From Euptelea pleiosperma (Eukaryota > Streptophyta > Magnoliopsida > Ranunculales > Eupteleaceae): 64,000 nucleotides of DNA. Location: the NCBI GenBank assembly GCA_035048495.1, contig CM068543.1, positions 31,468,096 to 31,532,095 of the forward strand, written 5' to 3'. The notes beneath the pieces were generated by a model, which had not been told where the DNA came from, made no database searches, and was given only the letters and a program-made list of their open reading frames with translations. Numbering within the stretch: the stretch's first letter is position 1; the number at the start of each line of letters is the position of its first letter. Positions 44,701 through 47,540 of the stretch are shown here, one piece after another. The translations under genes were made by a program, and so were the position numbers.

Positions 44701-45750
44701 GTCTATAACATAACATGGGAGGTACGAATCCGTTATAACGGCCATTATTTTCGTTATAACGGTCGTTTTTTAAAACATGGGTAACACTGGCCATCCGAGA
44801 ATGGAAAAGGCTCCCTACAATTACGTATAGCACCTCACTTTGAGGATAGAATACCACTATATTTAGGAAGATAACTTAAGGGTATTTTCGTCATTTGAAA
44901 GAAGAGGAGTTTATAAAAGGGTCGGGCTCAAGGGACCCCATTTCTGACCCCCATCTTGGCGTACCCACGTAGAAGATGAATCAATGGCTGATTTTTGGTG
45001 AGGATGATCTCTATGGTGAGGAGATCATCCTCACAAAAATTCAAATCATTCTGATATTCATAGACTGGTTTAGAAGCTGAAGCATTATGGACCGTCGATT
45101 TTTAACGTGTACTTTAAAACCACATTTGATGGGGTTAGAAATTTTAGAATGGGCTGATTATTTGTTGGGGTGATCTATATGGTGAGGTTATCATCCCCAC
45201 CAAAAATCAGCCATTGATTTATATTCTACGTGGGTACGCCAAGATGGGGGTCAAAAAAGGGGGTCAGAAATGGGGGTCCCTTGAGCCCGACCCTTTATAA
45301 AAAGAATAAAAGCTAAGAAGAGGGGTTGTACCAAAAGACCTGGGTTCAAGTCCCGTTCTTATCTGGTGAGGGGGGTTTAAGGGTTACTAATTGAAAAAAA
45401 ATAAAAAAAATATGGACTTCAACGAAAAAAGAAAATAGATGTCTGAGATTTACTCTGGTCCGATCTCCCTCCGGTAAATACCGCGCCAAAATCTCCCTCA
45501 TGTACTGAACTTTTACGTCTCGCGAACCAGTCAGCATGCTCGGTGGTAGGTATCGCTCGAGCGAGCTGAAAAGAGAAGGACTGAACTCCAATTGCAGATC
45601 TTCATAGTTCTCCGGCTTATGATCTGTGTTCGGATGCAGGCGAAGCCTCTGACTAGAGTAAATCAGACGGCTTGAAGAGACGATTCCGTTGCCGGTGCCA
45701 TTACCAGCCTGAGATTCTTCTCTTCGAACCACATAGCCATCAAAGGACAT
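2673..45750 (-). CDS. PKHD-type 2-oxoglutarate/Fe(II) dioxygenase gene, 7 exons, 3' end outside window
   Basis: The product is a predicted soluble non-haem iron dioxygenase of the plant PKHD-type hydroxylase family (At1g22950-like); its substrate is not known to me. The seven exons join to 1004 nt (334 codons plus 2 nt) without a stop, and all six internal introns are GT-AG. The conserved order is visible: an N-terminal block ending SLERYLPPSML (exon 1), RHREYRQKIISNY (exon 2), EPSPGVYTFEMLQPRFC (exon 3), RPNTMNKYGAVLDDFG (exon 4), FFPEVGGSTLDSHH (exon 5), the iron-binding HVD at residues 256-258 (exon 6), and LHCGRHRHGARSTTSGHR (exon 7), where His316 is the likely distal iron ligand and Arg326 the likely 2OG contact. 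The final exon, which should follow WCR, is not in bases 1-2672, so the gene runs off the window. Introns of about 7.0, 11.2, 0.1, 0.1, 8.5 and 15.1 kb are filled with transposons. No break was seen in the exons, so the gene looks functional. Confidence 0.9.
2792..3489. other. Intron 6, no recognisable feature
   Basis: This is AT-rich intron sequence directly upstream of exon 7 in the sense of transcription. I see no protein-coding similarity, inverted repeat or tandem repeat of note. Confidence 0.5.
3490..4074 (-). mobile_element. Old copia element, 3' fragment (RNase H end, PPT, 3' LTR)
   Basis: Read on the minus strand, 4074-3600 encodes a decayed copia RNase H: DAYWVGNATDRRST, CTFLGGNLVTWKSKKQ, VSRLSVEAEYRA, then LANIFTKALRP. 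A purine tract (GAAGAGGGGAGG) at about 3590-3600 precedes an LTR starting TGTTGGACC near 3586. The LTR is about 100 bp and appears incomplete. The other half of this element probably lies at 16915-17130, with the inverted hAT structure between them. Confidence 0.7.
4853..5076 (+). repeat. 5' LTR of the deleted copia
   Basis: This LTR is 224 bp, TGTTAGATTT...TTTTACA. No tRNA-Met primer site follows it; the next bases lead into TAGGGGAGTTCACC and a short repeated AGTTCAYCAG motif. Confidence 0.85.
5077..6980 (+). pseudogene. Copia pol remnant (linker, RT, RNase H)
   Basis: Segments in order: linker 5149-5460; RT start near 5460-5760 (GWKLAMDEMVALHYNRAWDL, VGCRWVSTIKY); the active-site block VYVDDIII near 6040; 6209-6541 with LGSKPIDTPMEPTVKL and LIYLIVTRPDVTFV; then RNase H up to 6980 (CRSTSCYCTIINGNLVIW, KHIKVDCHIKHNMV). 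Several shifts and stops make it non-functional. It is the same broad copia type as the element at 9332-15032. Confidence 0.8.
6992..7210 (+). repeat. 3' LTR of the deleted copia
   Basis: This LTR is 219 bp and differs from the 5' LTR by scattered substitutions and small indels (for example GATGGGCATTATG versus GATGGGCTTTATG). It is followed at once by the AACTT target duplication. Confidence 0.85.
7240..8600 (+). pseudogene. hAT transposase remnant, left arm
   Basis: In plus-strand order: an N-terminal block around 7260-7560 (FMKASVGS-like, then RMFVINNITFNVLRSLEFLR); a block near 7820-7950 (VHLEIKRSHVFKTNYAVHCI, LILKDLDKL); the segment 8101-8370 (SQEWKDLTKSTSN, ITNEFWEDAKEMI, YKAMDRVKEAISKFY); and 8370-8540 with PLQVAAALLNPHLHYD and VFKGWFPRNKEDFSD. 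This order matches hAT proteins with a DUF659 domain. Frames shift repeatedly and stops interrupt, so it is a pseudogene. The plus-strand copia at 4853-7210 sits upstream of the coding part. Confidence 0.7.
9332..9562 (-). repeat. 3' LTR, family A
   Basis: Minus strand TGTTATCATATACG... to ...TTAACT, 231 bp. It contains repeated GGGTTA/GGTTTA units and an AG-rich segment. It is nearly identical to 14803-15032. Confidence 0.9.
9570..14034 (-). pseudogene. Copia gag-pol polyprotein, interrupted
   Basis: The start is ATG at 14034 (MADPSPPVV). Gag has IGGRGKLGHTTGD and VMSWLLNSMEPNIS, then a zinc knuckle CDFCGKLGHVRAKC near 13100. Protease has WIIDSGASEHMTG near 12810. Integrase has HARLGHVSFQ, then DIVHSDVWGP, LRTDQGGEY and QNGVAERK (about 12400-11915). 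RT has LDVKNAFLHGDLHEEVYM and YVDDIILTGND (near 10515). RNase H has YTDADWAGAKDDRRSTSGY and ends DIYAPT at 9570. In-frame TAG stops lie at about 13588, 11911 and 10293. Frame is also lost once near 11320-11340 by a single base and again by a 35-bp direct duplication near 11109-11178. It cannot make a full polyprotein. Confidence 0.9.
11109..11178. repeat. 35-bp direct duplication inside copia pol
   Basis: Two adjacent units start GAATAGTGGAAAGGG and GAATAGTGATAAGGG and both end GATAAAGGCTTTATAG. Thirty-five is not a multiple of three, so the duplication shifts the frame just before RT. Related copies (for example at 24120-24170) have one unit. Confidence 0.8.
14791..14802 (-). promoter_or_regulatory. 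Primer-binding site
   Basis: TGGTATCAGAGC, complementary to the 3' end of initiator Met-tRNA, directly follows the 5' LTR. This is the standard copia priming site. Confidence 0.9.
14803..15032 (-). repeat. 5' LTR, family A
   Basis: This LTR is 230 bp and abuts the primer site TGGTATCAGAGC (14791-14802 on the minus strand). It is the promoter-bearing LTR; AT-rich TATAAATAAGATTTAT-like sequence on the minus strand could supply the TATA element. Confidence 0.9.
15040..16030 (-). pseudogene. hAT transposase remnant, right arm (N-terminal part)
   Basis: On the minus strand, 15893-15609 encodes a fragment with KISRMFVVNNITFNVLRSLE. Near 15260-15050 follow ILEDLDKLPKWKKVIDDAKD and REIKRFVVTRFVTSF, the inverted counterpart of the left arm. 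The reading is cut at 15032 by the full-length copia and resumes at 9331 with the SQEWKDL-equivalent segment down to about 8850. Several stops and shifts are present. Confidence 0.7.
16380..16901. repeat. Outer end of hAT right arm, purine-rich expansion
   Basis: Position 16380-16590 is an AG-rich tract (GAAGAAGAAAA-like, then a run of about 20 A). It is absent from the left arm, where 4400-4450 is the counterpart. From 16590 to 16901 the sequence mirrors 4081-4400, including the GAAGTGGAAGAAGACGAAGC equivalent. This explains part of the length difference between arms. Confidence 0.55.
16915..17130 (-). mobile_element. Old copia element, integrase-linker fragment
   Basis: On the minus strand the segment encodes a decayed post-integrase region ending VSMDVTYLEDTQYF followed by SSPLMDIG, a block typical of copia proteins after the CVFLGY motif. 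It is in the correct order and orientation to be the upstream half of the element whose RNase H end is at 3490-4074. The RT region that should lie between them is missing. Confidence 0.65.
17135..17570 (-). mobile_element. LINE reverse-transcriptase fragment
   Basis: On the minus strand: DLDKA then DTVLKELI (a decayed fingers/palm motif); TTTGKETSEIPVTMDLYQGS; then a VDDIILLVNKTREKVNAKLQ segment near 17220-17140, the XDD active-site block of plant LINEs. Stops and shifts are present. A 17-bp unit (AATATTATGTCATCTAC) is duplicated at 17192-17226. Confidence 0.7.
17571..17923. other. Intron 6 start, no recognisable feature
   Basis: This sequence is directly downstream of exon 6 in the sense of transcription. 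I see no coding similarity; short AT-rich tracts only. Confidence 0.5.
17924..18048 (-). CDS. Dioxygenase exon 6 (iron-binding HxD)
   Basis: This exon is 125 nt. It completes the split Gly codon, then encodes FHVDDSEVTLNVCLGKQFSG and GELFFRGIRCDKHVNTETQPE. His256 and Asp258 form the HxD iron-binding pair. The acceptor is CATTTGTAG and the donor GTGTGT. It is isolated between introns of 8.5 and 15.1 kb. Confidence 0.95.
18049..18690. other. Intron 5 end, no gene
   Basis: AT-rich intron sequence upstream of exon 6. The only simple repeat is (GAA)n at 18169-18183. No protein similarity seen. Confidence 0.5.
18690..18819 (-). mobile_element. L1-type LINE RT scrap
   Basis: The minus strand encodes FNLGKGKVIRVGDVENLEDL then AGGLVCKVGKLPS, aligning with the block SKVFGVGEVENISSLAGILG of the larger LINE at 32190-35062. 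It is cut at 18820 by a copia LTR. Confidence 0.55.
18820..21538 (+). mobile_element. Copia family A, plus-strand copy truncated after integrase start
   Basis: 5' LTR 18820-19041 (TGTTACATATACG...), primer site TGGAATCAGAGC at 19042-19053 (one mismatch), gag start near 19704, and integrase up to 21538, where another family A LTR begins. RT, RNase H and a 3' LTR are missing. The LTR is clearly related to 14803-15032 but much more diverged. Confidence 0.8.
19704..21538 (+). pseudogene. Copia gag-PR-INT remnant
   Basis: Gag 19704-20330 includes FIGDRGKMGHITGRDVEP and VMSWLINSMQPHISRGFMFL. Frame breaks follow near 20330 and 20430. The zinc knuckle near 20590-20640 reads CDHYGRLGHVKDKC, so its second Cys is lost. 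The protease motif is altered (IIDLEASEH instead of the usual D-S-G) near 20838. Integrase pieces: RARACLFSILE-type shifts near 21250, CETCELSKHCRTT, DIVHSDV then stop, FRYFVTFVDDYSQCTWV, ending VCLMKNKYEVS. Confidence 0.8.
21539..23169 (+). mobile_element. Copia family A, second plus-strand copy (LTR plus gag only)
   Basis: LTR 21539-21734, primer site TGGCATCAGAGC at 21735-21746, leader 21747-22410, gag from ATG 22411 (MTTPEPIPDILSRSN). Gag shows NYLEWARAAQLFIGGRGKMG, then a stop at about 22630, ISRGFLFMRTTQDVWKTAKK, another stop near 22858, and QSEESSRLSL. It ends at 23169 against an opposite-strand LTR. Protease and pol are absent. Confidence 0.8.
23545..23812. mobile_element. AT-rich block with MULE/MITE-like end
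   Basis: This segment interrupts the copia RT/RNase H. It ends CGAAATTTCAAACCTTGG and contains an internal CGAAATTTCAGTTTCGG, patterns common in Mutator-like MITEs. No clear terminal inverted repeat was found at the other side. Confidence 0.35.
24432..25240 (-). pseudogene. Copia family B gag remnant
   Basis: Pieces on the minus strand: VTTVKLDGSNYLEWVQSIRI, CGRLRYINGKVVAVALTKST, VMSWFLRLIQSHISKGFLFL (25240-24904); then RIFEFFVSLNQSYEHARLQI (near 24760); then CEHCGRRHHPKESCWDLYG (near 24490-24435). The frame is broken several times. The 5' leader 25250-25450 repeats GTGAATAGTA-like units. Confidence 0.7.
25876..26190. mobile_element. Probable MITE (CCATCTCGG-type)
   Basis: The left part has TTTCAAAATCTCATTCC and TTCCATCTCGGTAGAGACAT. 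The right part has TTGCTCCGTCTCGGTCGAGA and ends ATATTTTAAACCTTGG. The outer ends are loosely inverted (CAAAATCTC / ATATTTTAAACC). Boundaries are uncertain. Confidence 0.35.
26191..26549. other. Intron 5 start, no recognisable feature
   Basis: AT-rich intron sequence between a putative MITE and exon 5; nothing recognised. Confidence 0.5.
26550..26636 (-). CDS. Dioxygenase exon 5
   Basis: This exon is 87 nt between acceptor TTTTGCAG and donor GTAGGT. It encodes VFFPEVGGSTLDSHHGFIVE followed by YGKDRDVDL, and ends with the first base of a split Gly codon. The next exon is 8.5 kb away, beyond a cluster of copia remnants. Confidence 0.92.
26759..26909 (-). CDS. Dioxygenase exon 4
   Basis: This exon is 151 nt (50 codons plus one base). 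It starts VENFEKWVHETKFRIM after acceptor TTTCTTAG and ends RPISK plus G before donor GTGATG. It holds RPNTMNKYGAVLDDFG, a hallmark of this hydroxylase family. The split Val codon is completed by exon 5. Confidence 0.93.
27025..27201 (-). CDS. Dioxygenase exon 3
   Basis: This exon encodes 59 codons in phase 0, from PLHRDLYTMHPATFF to RFCQLLLSE. The acceptor is TTTGCAG and the donor GTATCT. It carries SEPSPGVYTFEMLQP, a strongly conserved block of the family. Only 115 bp of intron separates it from exon 4. Confidence 0.93.
27310..29965 (-). mobile_element. Degraded minus-strand copia with middle deleted
   Basis: From high to low coordinates: 5' LTR about 29765-29965, a decayed primer site (TAGTATCGGAGCAA near 29745), gag 29130-28560 (IQTWLWNRMEPNDSMNSIFL, TKEIWDTLRDMYSTEKNL, YYSNLRCIGKF), then an RNase H scrap (EHIKVDCHFPP) in a duplicated region 27688-28050, a polypurine tract (TTGATGGGGGAG near 27572) and a probable 3' LTR down to about 27310. 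Protease, integrase and RT are gone. Confidence 0.6.
27688..28050. repeat. Tandem duplication, about 181 bp x 2
   Basis: Two adjacent units share AAAATAAAGAATGCTGAA, GGGAAATGGCAGTCGACTTT and CTGCAACTGAAAATGCAATG. The second has a small insertion (GTAGGCCCC). Each unit contains the copia EHIKVDCHF scrap on the minus strand. A CT microsatellite follows at 28085-28120. Confidence 0.75.
29990..31134 (+). mobile_element. Copia 3' fragment, plus strand (RT end, RNase H, 3' LTR)
   Basis: It begins in RT near 30005 (LHTKDLDQLWYLLGIEGVRS), then LIEKLIYLTITYLDISYVVS, AVSQFMHSPRAPHMEAV, a decayed RNase H (RVEAEYHAMTHTTCELVWLR) and ENQLT-like QNQLTNIFTKGIEQVHD. Polypurine-like TTGAGTGGGG precedes an LTR at about 30863-31134 (TGTAGG...AAACA, 272 bp). 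The 5' half is missing. Stops and frameshifts are present. Confidence 0.75.
31135..32140 (-). mobile_element. Copia RT fragment, minus strand
   Basis: Read from 32140 down: NKWVYKIKFYIDRHDHDTKL near 31980 (the KWVYKIK block of copia RT), followed by decayed RT, then FMHSPTAIFLAIKKMLQYVK near 31200 (start of the RT-RNase H linker). No LTR is attached. It abuts the plus-strand copia LTR at 31134 and the LINE at 32190. Confidence 0.65.
32190..35062 (-). mobile_element. L1-type LINE, 5'-truncated
   Basis: The element has lost ORF1 and the endonuclease. It starts near 35062 in the region between endonuclease and RT (KSGIRWLKEGDNNTQFFHKM), runs through RT (34437-33274) and the zf-RVT region, and ends with TTTTATACTTATCAAAAACA at about 32200, a typical plant L1 3' end. 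It lies in intron 2 on the sense strand of the host gene. Confidence 0.9.
32689..35038 (-). pseudogene. LINE ORF2 remnant (RT and zf-RVT)
   Basis: Blocks in order: 35038-34680 (DNNTQFFHKMANAHRRHNYI); a one-base shift near 34685; [20 protein letters not shown]; a TAG stop near 34478; RT 34437-33274 with KIDMEKAYDHVNWSFLDYMI, RGLRQGDPLSPFLFIMVAEA, LQFANDTLVF and SSYLGLPLGAPYKSKAIWDP; then 33240-32932 and 32904-32689 with WSSKIPAKVAFFLWLVSKDK and CSMCKHC (zf-RVT). The usual F-A-D-D catalytic motif reads FAND, so an active-site Asp is lost. It is dead as a retrotransposon. Confidence 0.88.
35063..36199. other. Intron 2 sequence without recognised feature
   Basis: AT-rich. A GGCTTGAGGCGGAAGTC / GAGCCTCAAGGCGTATGCCT pair (35260-35400) forms a loose inverted arrangement that may be a decayed MITE. 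No coding similarity. Confidence 0.4.
36222..36805. repeat. Two local direct duplications
   Basis: First: a unit containing CAAGCGCACCTCCCTAGCTG and TTAATTCTATTAAACAATTC occurs at about 36222-36290 and 36361-36430, separated by a CT run and CGGGCGCACACTCGAG. Second: a unit with GACATGATAGGATGA, CTAACCATTAGATCATCATG and TTTATCCAAAAATAGATTAA occurs at about 36581-36680 and 36713-36805. Confidence 0.75.
36940..37335 (-). mobile_element. RTE-type LINE C-terminal fragment
   Basis: The minus strand encodes MRMLRWM-like sequence, then RLRWFGHVHQRPMTAPMRRN and VQVKGPKRVRGRSKRT, the conserved tail of plant RTE LINE ORFs. Upstream domains are absent and the frame is broken near 37250. Confidence 0.7.
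37679..38042 (+). repeat. Solo LTR with perfect 5-bp target duplication
   Basis: The LTR is 364 bp, starting TGTTGGAG and ending AATCACAACA, flanked by GTTCC at 37674-37678 and 38043-38047. It contains TATATATATACATG as a likely TATA region, followed by CT-rich sequence. No internal domain is attached, so it arose by LTR-LTR recombination. The strand is inferred from the TATA box and CT-rich 3' part. Confidence 0.88.
38176..38280. mobile_element. 105-bp MITE
   Basis: Terminal inverted repeats TGTTACCCAGATAC at 38176 and GTATCTGGGTAACA ending at 38280 are perfect over 14 bp. A second inner pair (ACGGATAC / GTATCC) exists. It lies 170 bp downstream of exon 2. Confidence 0.75.
38450..38497 (-). 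CDS. Dioxygenase exon 2 (48 nt)
   Basis: A very short exon encodes VQRHREYRQKIISNYQ in phase 0, flanked by acceptor ...TGTATCAG and donor GTATGT. It links the exon 1 end (GDRTR) to the exon 3 start (PLHRD), as expected for the family. It lies between introns of 7.0 and 11.2 kb, 170 bp from a 105-bp MITE and about 410 bp from a solo LTR. It is too short for ordinary ORF screens and was found by protein-level continuity. Confidence 0.9.
38498..39549. other. Intron 1 sequence without recognised feature
   Basis: AT-rich intron sequence next to the exon 2 acceptor. No coding similarity, LTR or inverted repeat recognised. Confidence 0.5.
39550..41100 (+). mobile_element. Probable decayed retroelement with LTR-like part
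   Basis: Region 39800-40240 is GC-richer than its surroundings and looks formerly coding (for example YNSPCY- and WGQSDAGA-like strings in broken frames), but I cannot assign it. At 40255-40395 about five units of 25-28 bp share ACTATTTATAGTAAATCCC. At 40430-40870 the sequence looks like an LTR (TATAAAAG near 40614, CT-rich end AAATCATACCACA), followed by GTGAATAGTA repeats as in copia leaders at 25320 and 29630. Confidence 0.35.
41101..41635. other. Intron 1 sequence without recognised feature
   Basis: AT-rich. A short (TATATG)n microsatellite is at 41540-41562. No coding similarity. Confidence 0.5.
41636..41962. mobile_element. Palindromic MITE, copy 2
   Basis: The left arm reads TGCAAAAAAAATTCCTTGTG, then CCACATGGAGATGAGTTAA and TGATTTTTTGTGAGGATGAT. 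The right arm is its inverse (ATCATCCTCACAAAAAAATC, then TTAACTCATCTCCTTGTGGA, ending GTTATTTTGCA). The arms are about 75 bp. The inner arm TGATTTTT.GTGAGGATGATCT is shared with 44911-45301. Confidence 0.7.
41963..44432. other. Intron 1 sequence, AT-rich, no gene
   Basis: About 2.5 kb of AT-rich sequence with homopolymer A/T runs. I found no coding exon, LTR or clear inverted repeat. Confidence 0.5.
44433..44779. mobile_element. Mutator-like MITE
   Basis: Ends are inverted: GGTTTAAAAGGGGCCGTTAT on the left and ATAACGGTCGTTTTTTAAA on the right. The interior repeats CGTTATAACGG several times, giving many small hairpins. No transposase. Confidence 0.6.
44911..45301. mobile_element. Palindromic MITE, copy 3, near exon 1
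   Basis: Long terminal inverted repeats of about 85-90 bp: TTATAAAAGGGTCGGGCTCA, then GACCCCCATCTTGGCGTACC and AATCAATGGCTGATTTTTGG on the left, with the inverse on the right. The right arm has an extra AAAAAAGGGGGTC. It lies about 150 bp inside intron 1. Confidence 0.8.
45315..45375 (+). other. tRNA 3'-half-like segment (possible B box)
   Basis: GACCTGGGTTCAAGTCCCGT forms a T-arm-like stem with loop TTCAAGT and matches the polymerase III B box. No anticodon arm or A box is clear. It may be a SINE or tRNA remnant. Confidence 0.3.
45454..45750 (-). CDS. Dioxygenase exon 1 (start exon)
   Basis: This exon encodes 99 residues in phase 0. The ATG at 45750 (MSFDGYVVRREES) is the first in-frame ATG; upstream codons stay open but offer only non-ATG starts. 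It carries the family signature KPENYEDLQLEFSPSLFSSL followed by ERYLPPSML and ends at ACC AGA before donor GTAAAT. A low-complexity Gly/Asn/Ser stretch at residues 14-33 precedes the conserved part. About 150 bp into intron 1 lies a palindromic MITE (44911-45301), and a related one lies about 420 bp upstream of the ATG. Confidence 0.9.
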
Positions 45751-46168
45751 AATTACGGAGACAGATAGTAGATAAATCGAACCAGGAAGAGCTAATTGAA
45801 TGCAATGGCGGCTTCGCAAAGCATATTTTTAGAGAGTTTTGGAGAAGAATTGGTGATTTTGATCGAAATTAGGGTTTGAGAATTTAGCTCAGAGCGAGCA
45901 GAGGTTTTAAATTAAAGGTTGACGTGAAAGGTTTCAGAGTTTTCAGTGGCAGTTAGGGTTTGGCGAACTGGGAGGGTTGTGTGATAAAATTTATTATTTT
46001 TTATTGGGAAAATTACTTTCAAGACGACCCGCTCTTCATTATTGGTTCAAAAAAGAAAGGGCTGCGCTTTTAGAAACAAGGACTTAAAACCCAATCAATT
46101 TATTTTTAACTTCTAAAAATGAATTCCTATTTACCGGAAGAGACGTAACTTTAACCCTTTTTATCCGT
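45751..46168 (-). promoter_or_regulatory. 5' UTR and proximal promoter region of the dioxygenase gene
   Basis: This region lies between the ATG at 45750 and the upstream MITE. An A/G-rich leader with TTAGGGTTTGAGAATTTAGC-type sequence (telo-box-like AGGGTTT) lies near 45860-45890. A clear TATA box is not evident. The role is assigned by position only. Confidence 0.4.
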
Positions 46169-46544
46169 CTAGAATTACAACCATTTCTTACATCCAGTTC
46201 TTACACCCGAGATTGGGGCCCACATGGAGATCGTGTTGGACAATCCAACCATACATTGAGTTGTCCATGCCATGATGATCATCGTCACCAAAGATCAGTT
46301 CATTTCGATAATGTCAGCCATATAAAAAATGGACCCAAAATAATGACTTAATTCAATGGTCTGGATTTTTCAAAATAAAGTCAATTTATCATGAAGTTAA
46401 GAATGTTCAATTTTTCTGATTTTTTGTAAGGAGGGTAACTATAGTACGGAAAACTCATTGTGCGGTTGGATTGCCCAACATTATCTCCACGTGGGCCCTA
46501 CCACCGGGTGTAAGAACCGGATGTAAGAAATGGGTGTAGCTCTA
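46169..46544. mobile_element. Palindromic MITE, copy 4, upstream of the gene
   Basis: Outer arms CTAGAATTACAACCATTTCT then TACATCCAGTTCTTACACCC, mirrored at 46504-46544. Inner arms are GTTGGACAATCCAACC and its inverse. It is related to copy 1 at 1720-2098. It sits about 420 bp upstream of the start codon. Confidence 0.75.
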
Positions 46545-46824
46545 GGCTAACTCTTTTTTAGACGAACTCTTTATTATTAGGGTAATTACCCCCCACTGGT
46601 CTTTTCATGGGTGAATTTCAAACGTCGGATTAAAGCATTGTTTTCAGTACTCATATCCAAGGGCTATAAATCTCCAATCAAGCTGCTTTTTATTCTGTAG
46701 TGCATCTAACTAACATGAGACATCCCCTCTTGGTTAGAGTAGAACGTCGCTGACCGCCGCTGGTCAACCAAGTTGCTTACCACACACAATATGAGACGCG
46801 TGGCATATTCTTAGAGATTTCTAC

Positions 46825-47540
46825 TCATACTGATGTTTGGCCCAACTCTAGATGGACAAACCAAAATTTAGCGTGATTAGTGATTTCTAAGCGTTGGATT
46901 GGAGTAGTTTCCTTGGATTGGGGCACCAAAGAACATAAATTTGTGCTTTCACTCTTGGAGCTACCAATGGTTTTTATTTTGTCTTGCCTATTGCTGCTTG
47001 AATTCTCCAACCTTTTCGTGATATAAGTACTTGAATTACCTGAGGGAATGTCCGTATTGCCCTTAGCGACACTAACACTTTCCACATCACAAATTGTTGG
47101 CACAGAATGATCCTTTGAGGTGTCACCATTGTAGTTTCTCATATTTTTAGCAAAACATTCTCTGTTGTTTCTCTTTGAAGCATTTAAAAGACTCCATGTT
47201 CTGCCAACTTCATTTTCATTTGAAGTTTCCTTTGTCGTATGTGGTTCAACATCAGATGGGCTAACAACTTTTGCATTCACTTTCAATATAGAATCTTTTG
47301 AGGCATCATCAGTGATGTTTTCTGTTCCTCGAAAGAATTTCTTTTTTACAGCATTACTCACAGGCACATTATAATCACCAAGACGGGAGAGACCTTGAAT
47401 GCCGAAGAGACTGAGAGATAACGGTGGGGTGTTAAAAGAGAGAGGGAACGAAAGAGAGAGGGAACGAAAGAGAGAGAGACCGAGAGAATGGTCTCCCCCA
47501 TAGAGGAAGGAGACGGAGGAGAAGGAGAGAAGATGGAGGG
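46825..47540 (-). CDS. Unrecognised coding-like block, copy A
   Basis: The minus frame is open from about 47540 to 46825 but has no ATG in frame. It reads ...LSRLGDYNVPVSNAVKKKF, then Ser/Asn/Lys-rich sequence (KETSNENEVGRTWSLLNASK, ITKRLENSSSNRQDKIKTIG). It looks like a low-complexity nuclear-type protein segment, but I do not recognise a family. Upstream on the minus strand is CT-rich sequence like a 5' UTR. The start may use another frame or an upstream exon. It could be a gene fragment captured by a transposon. Confidence 0.35.
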
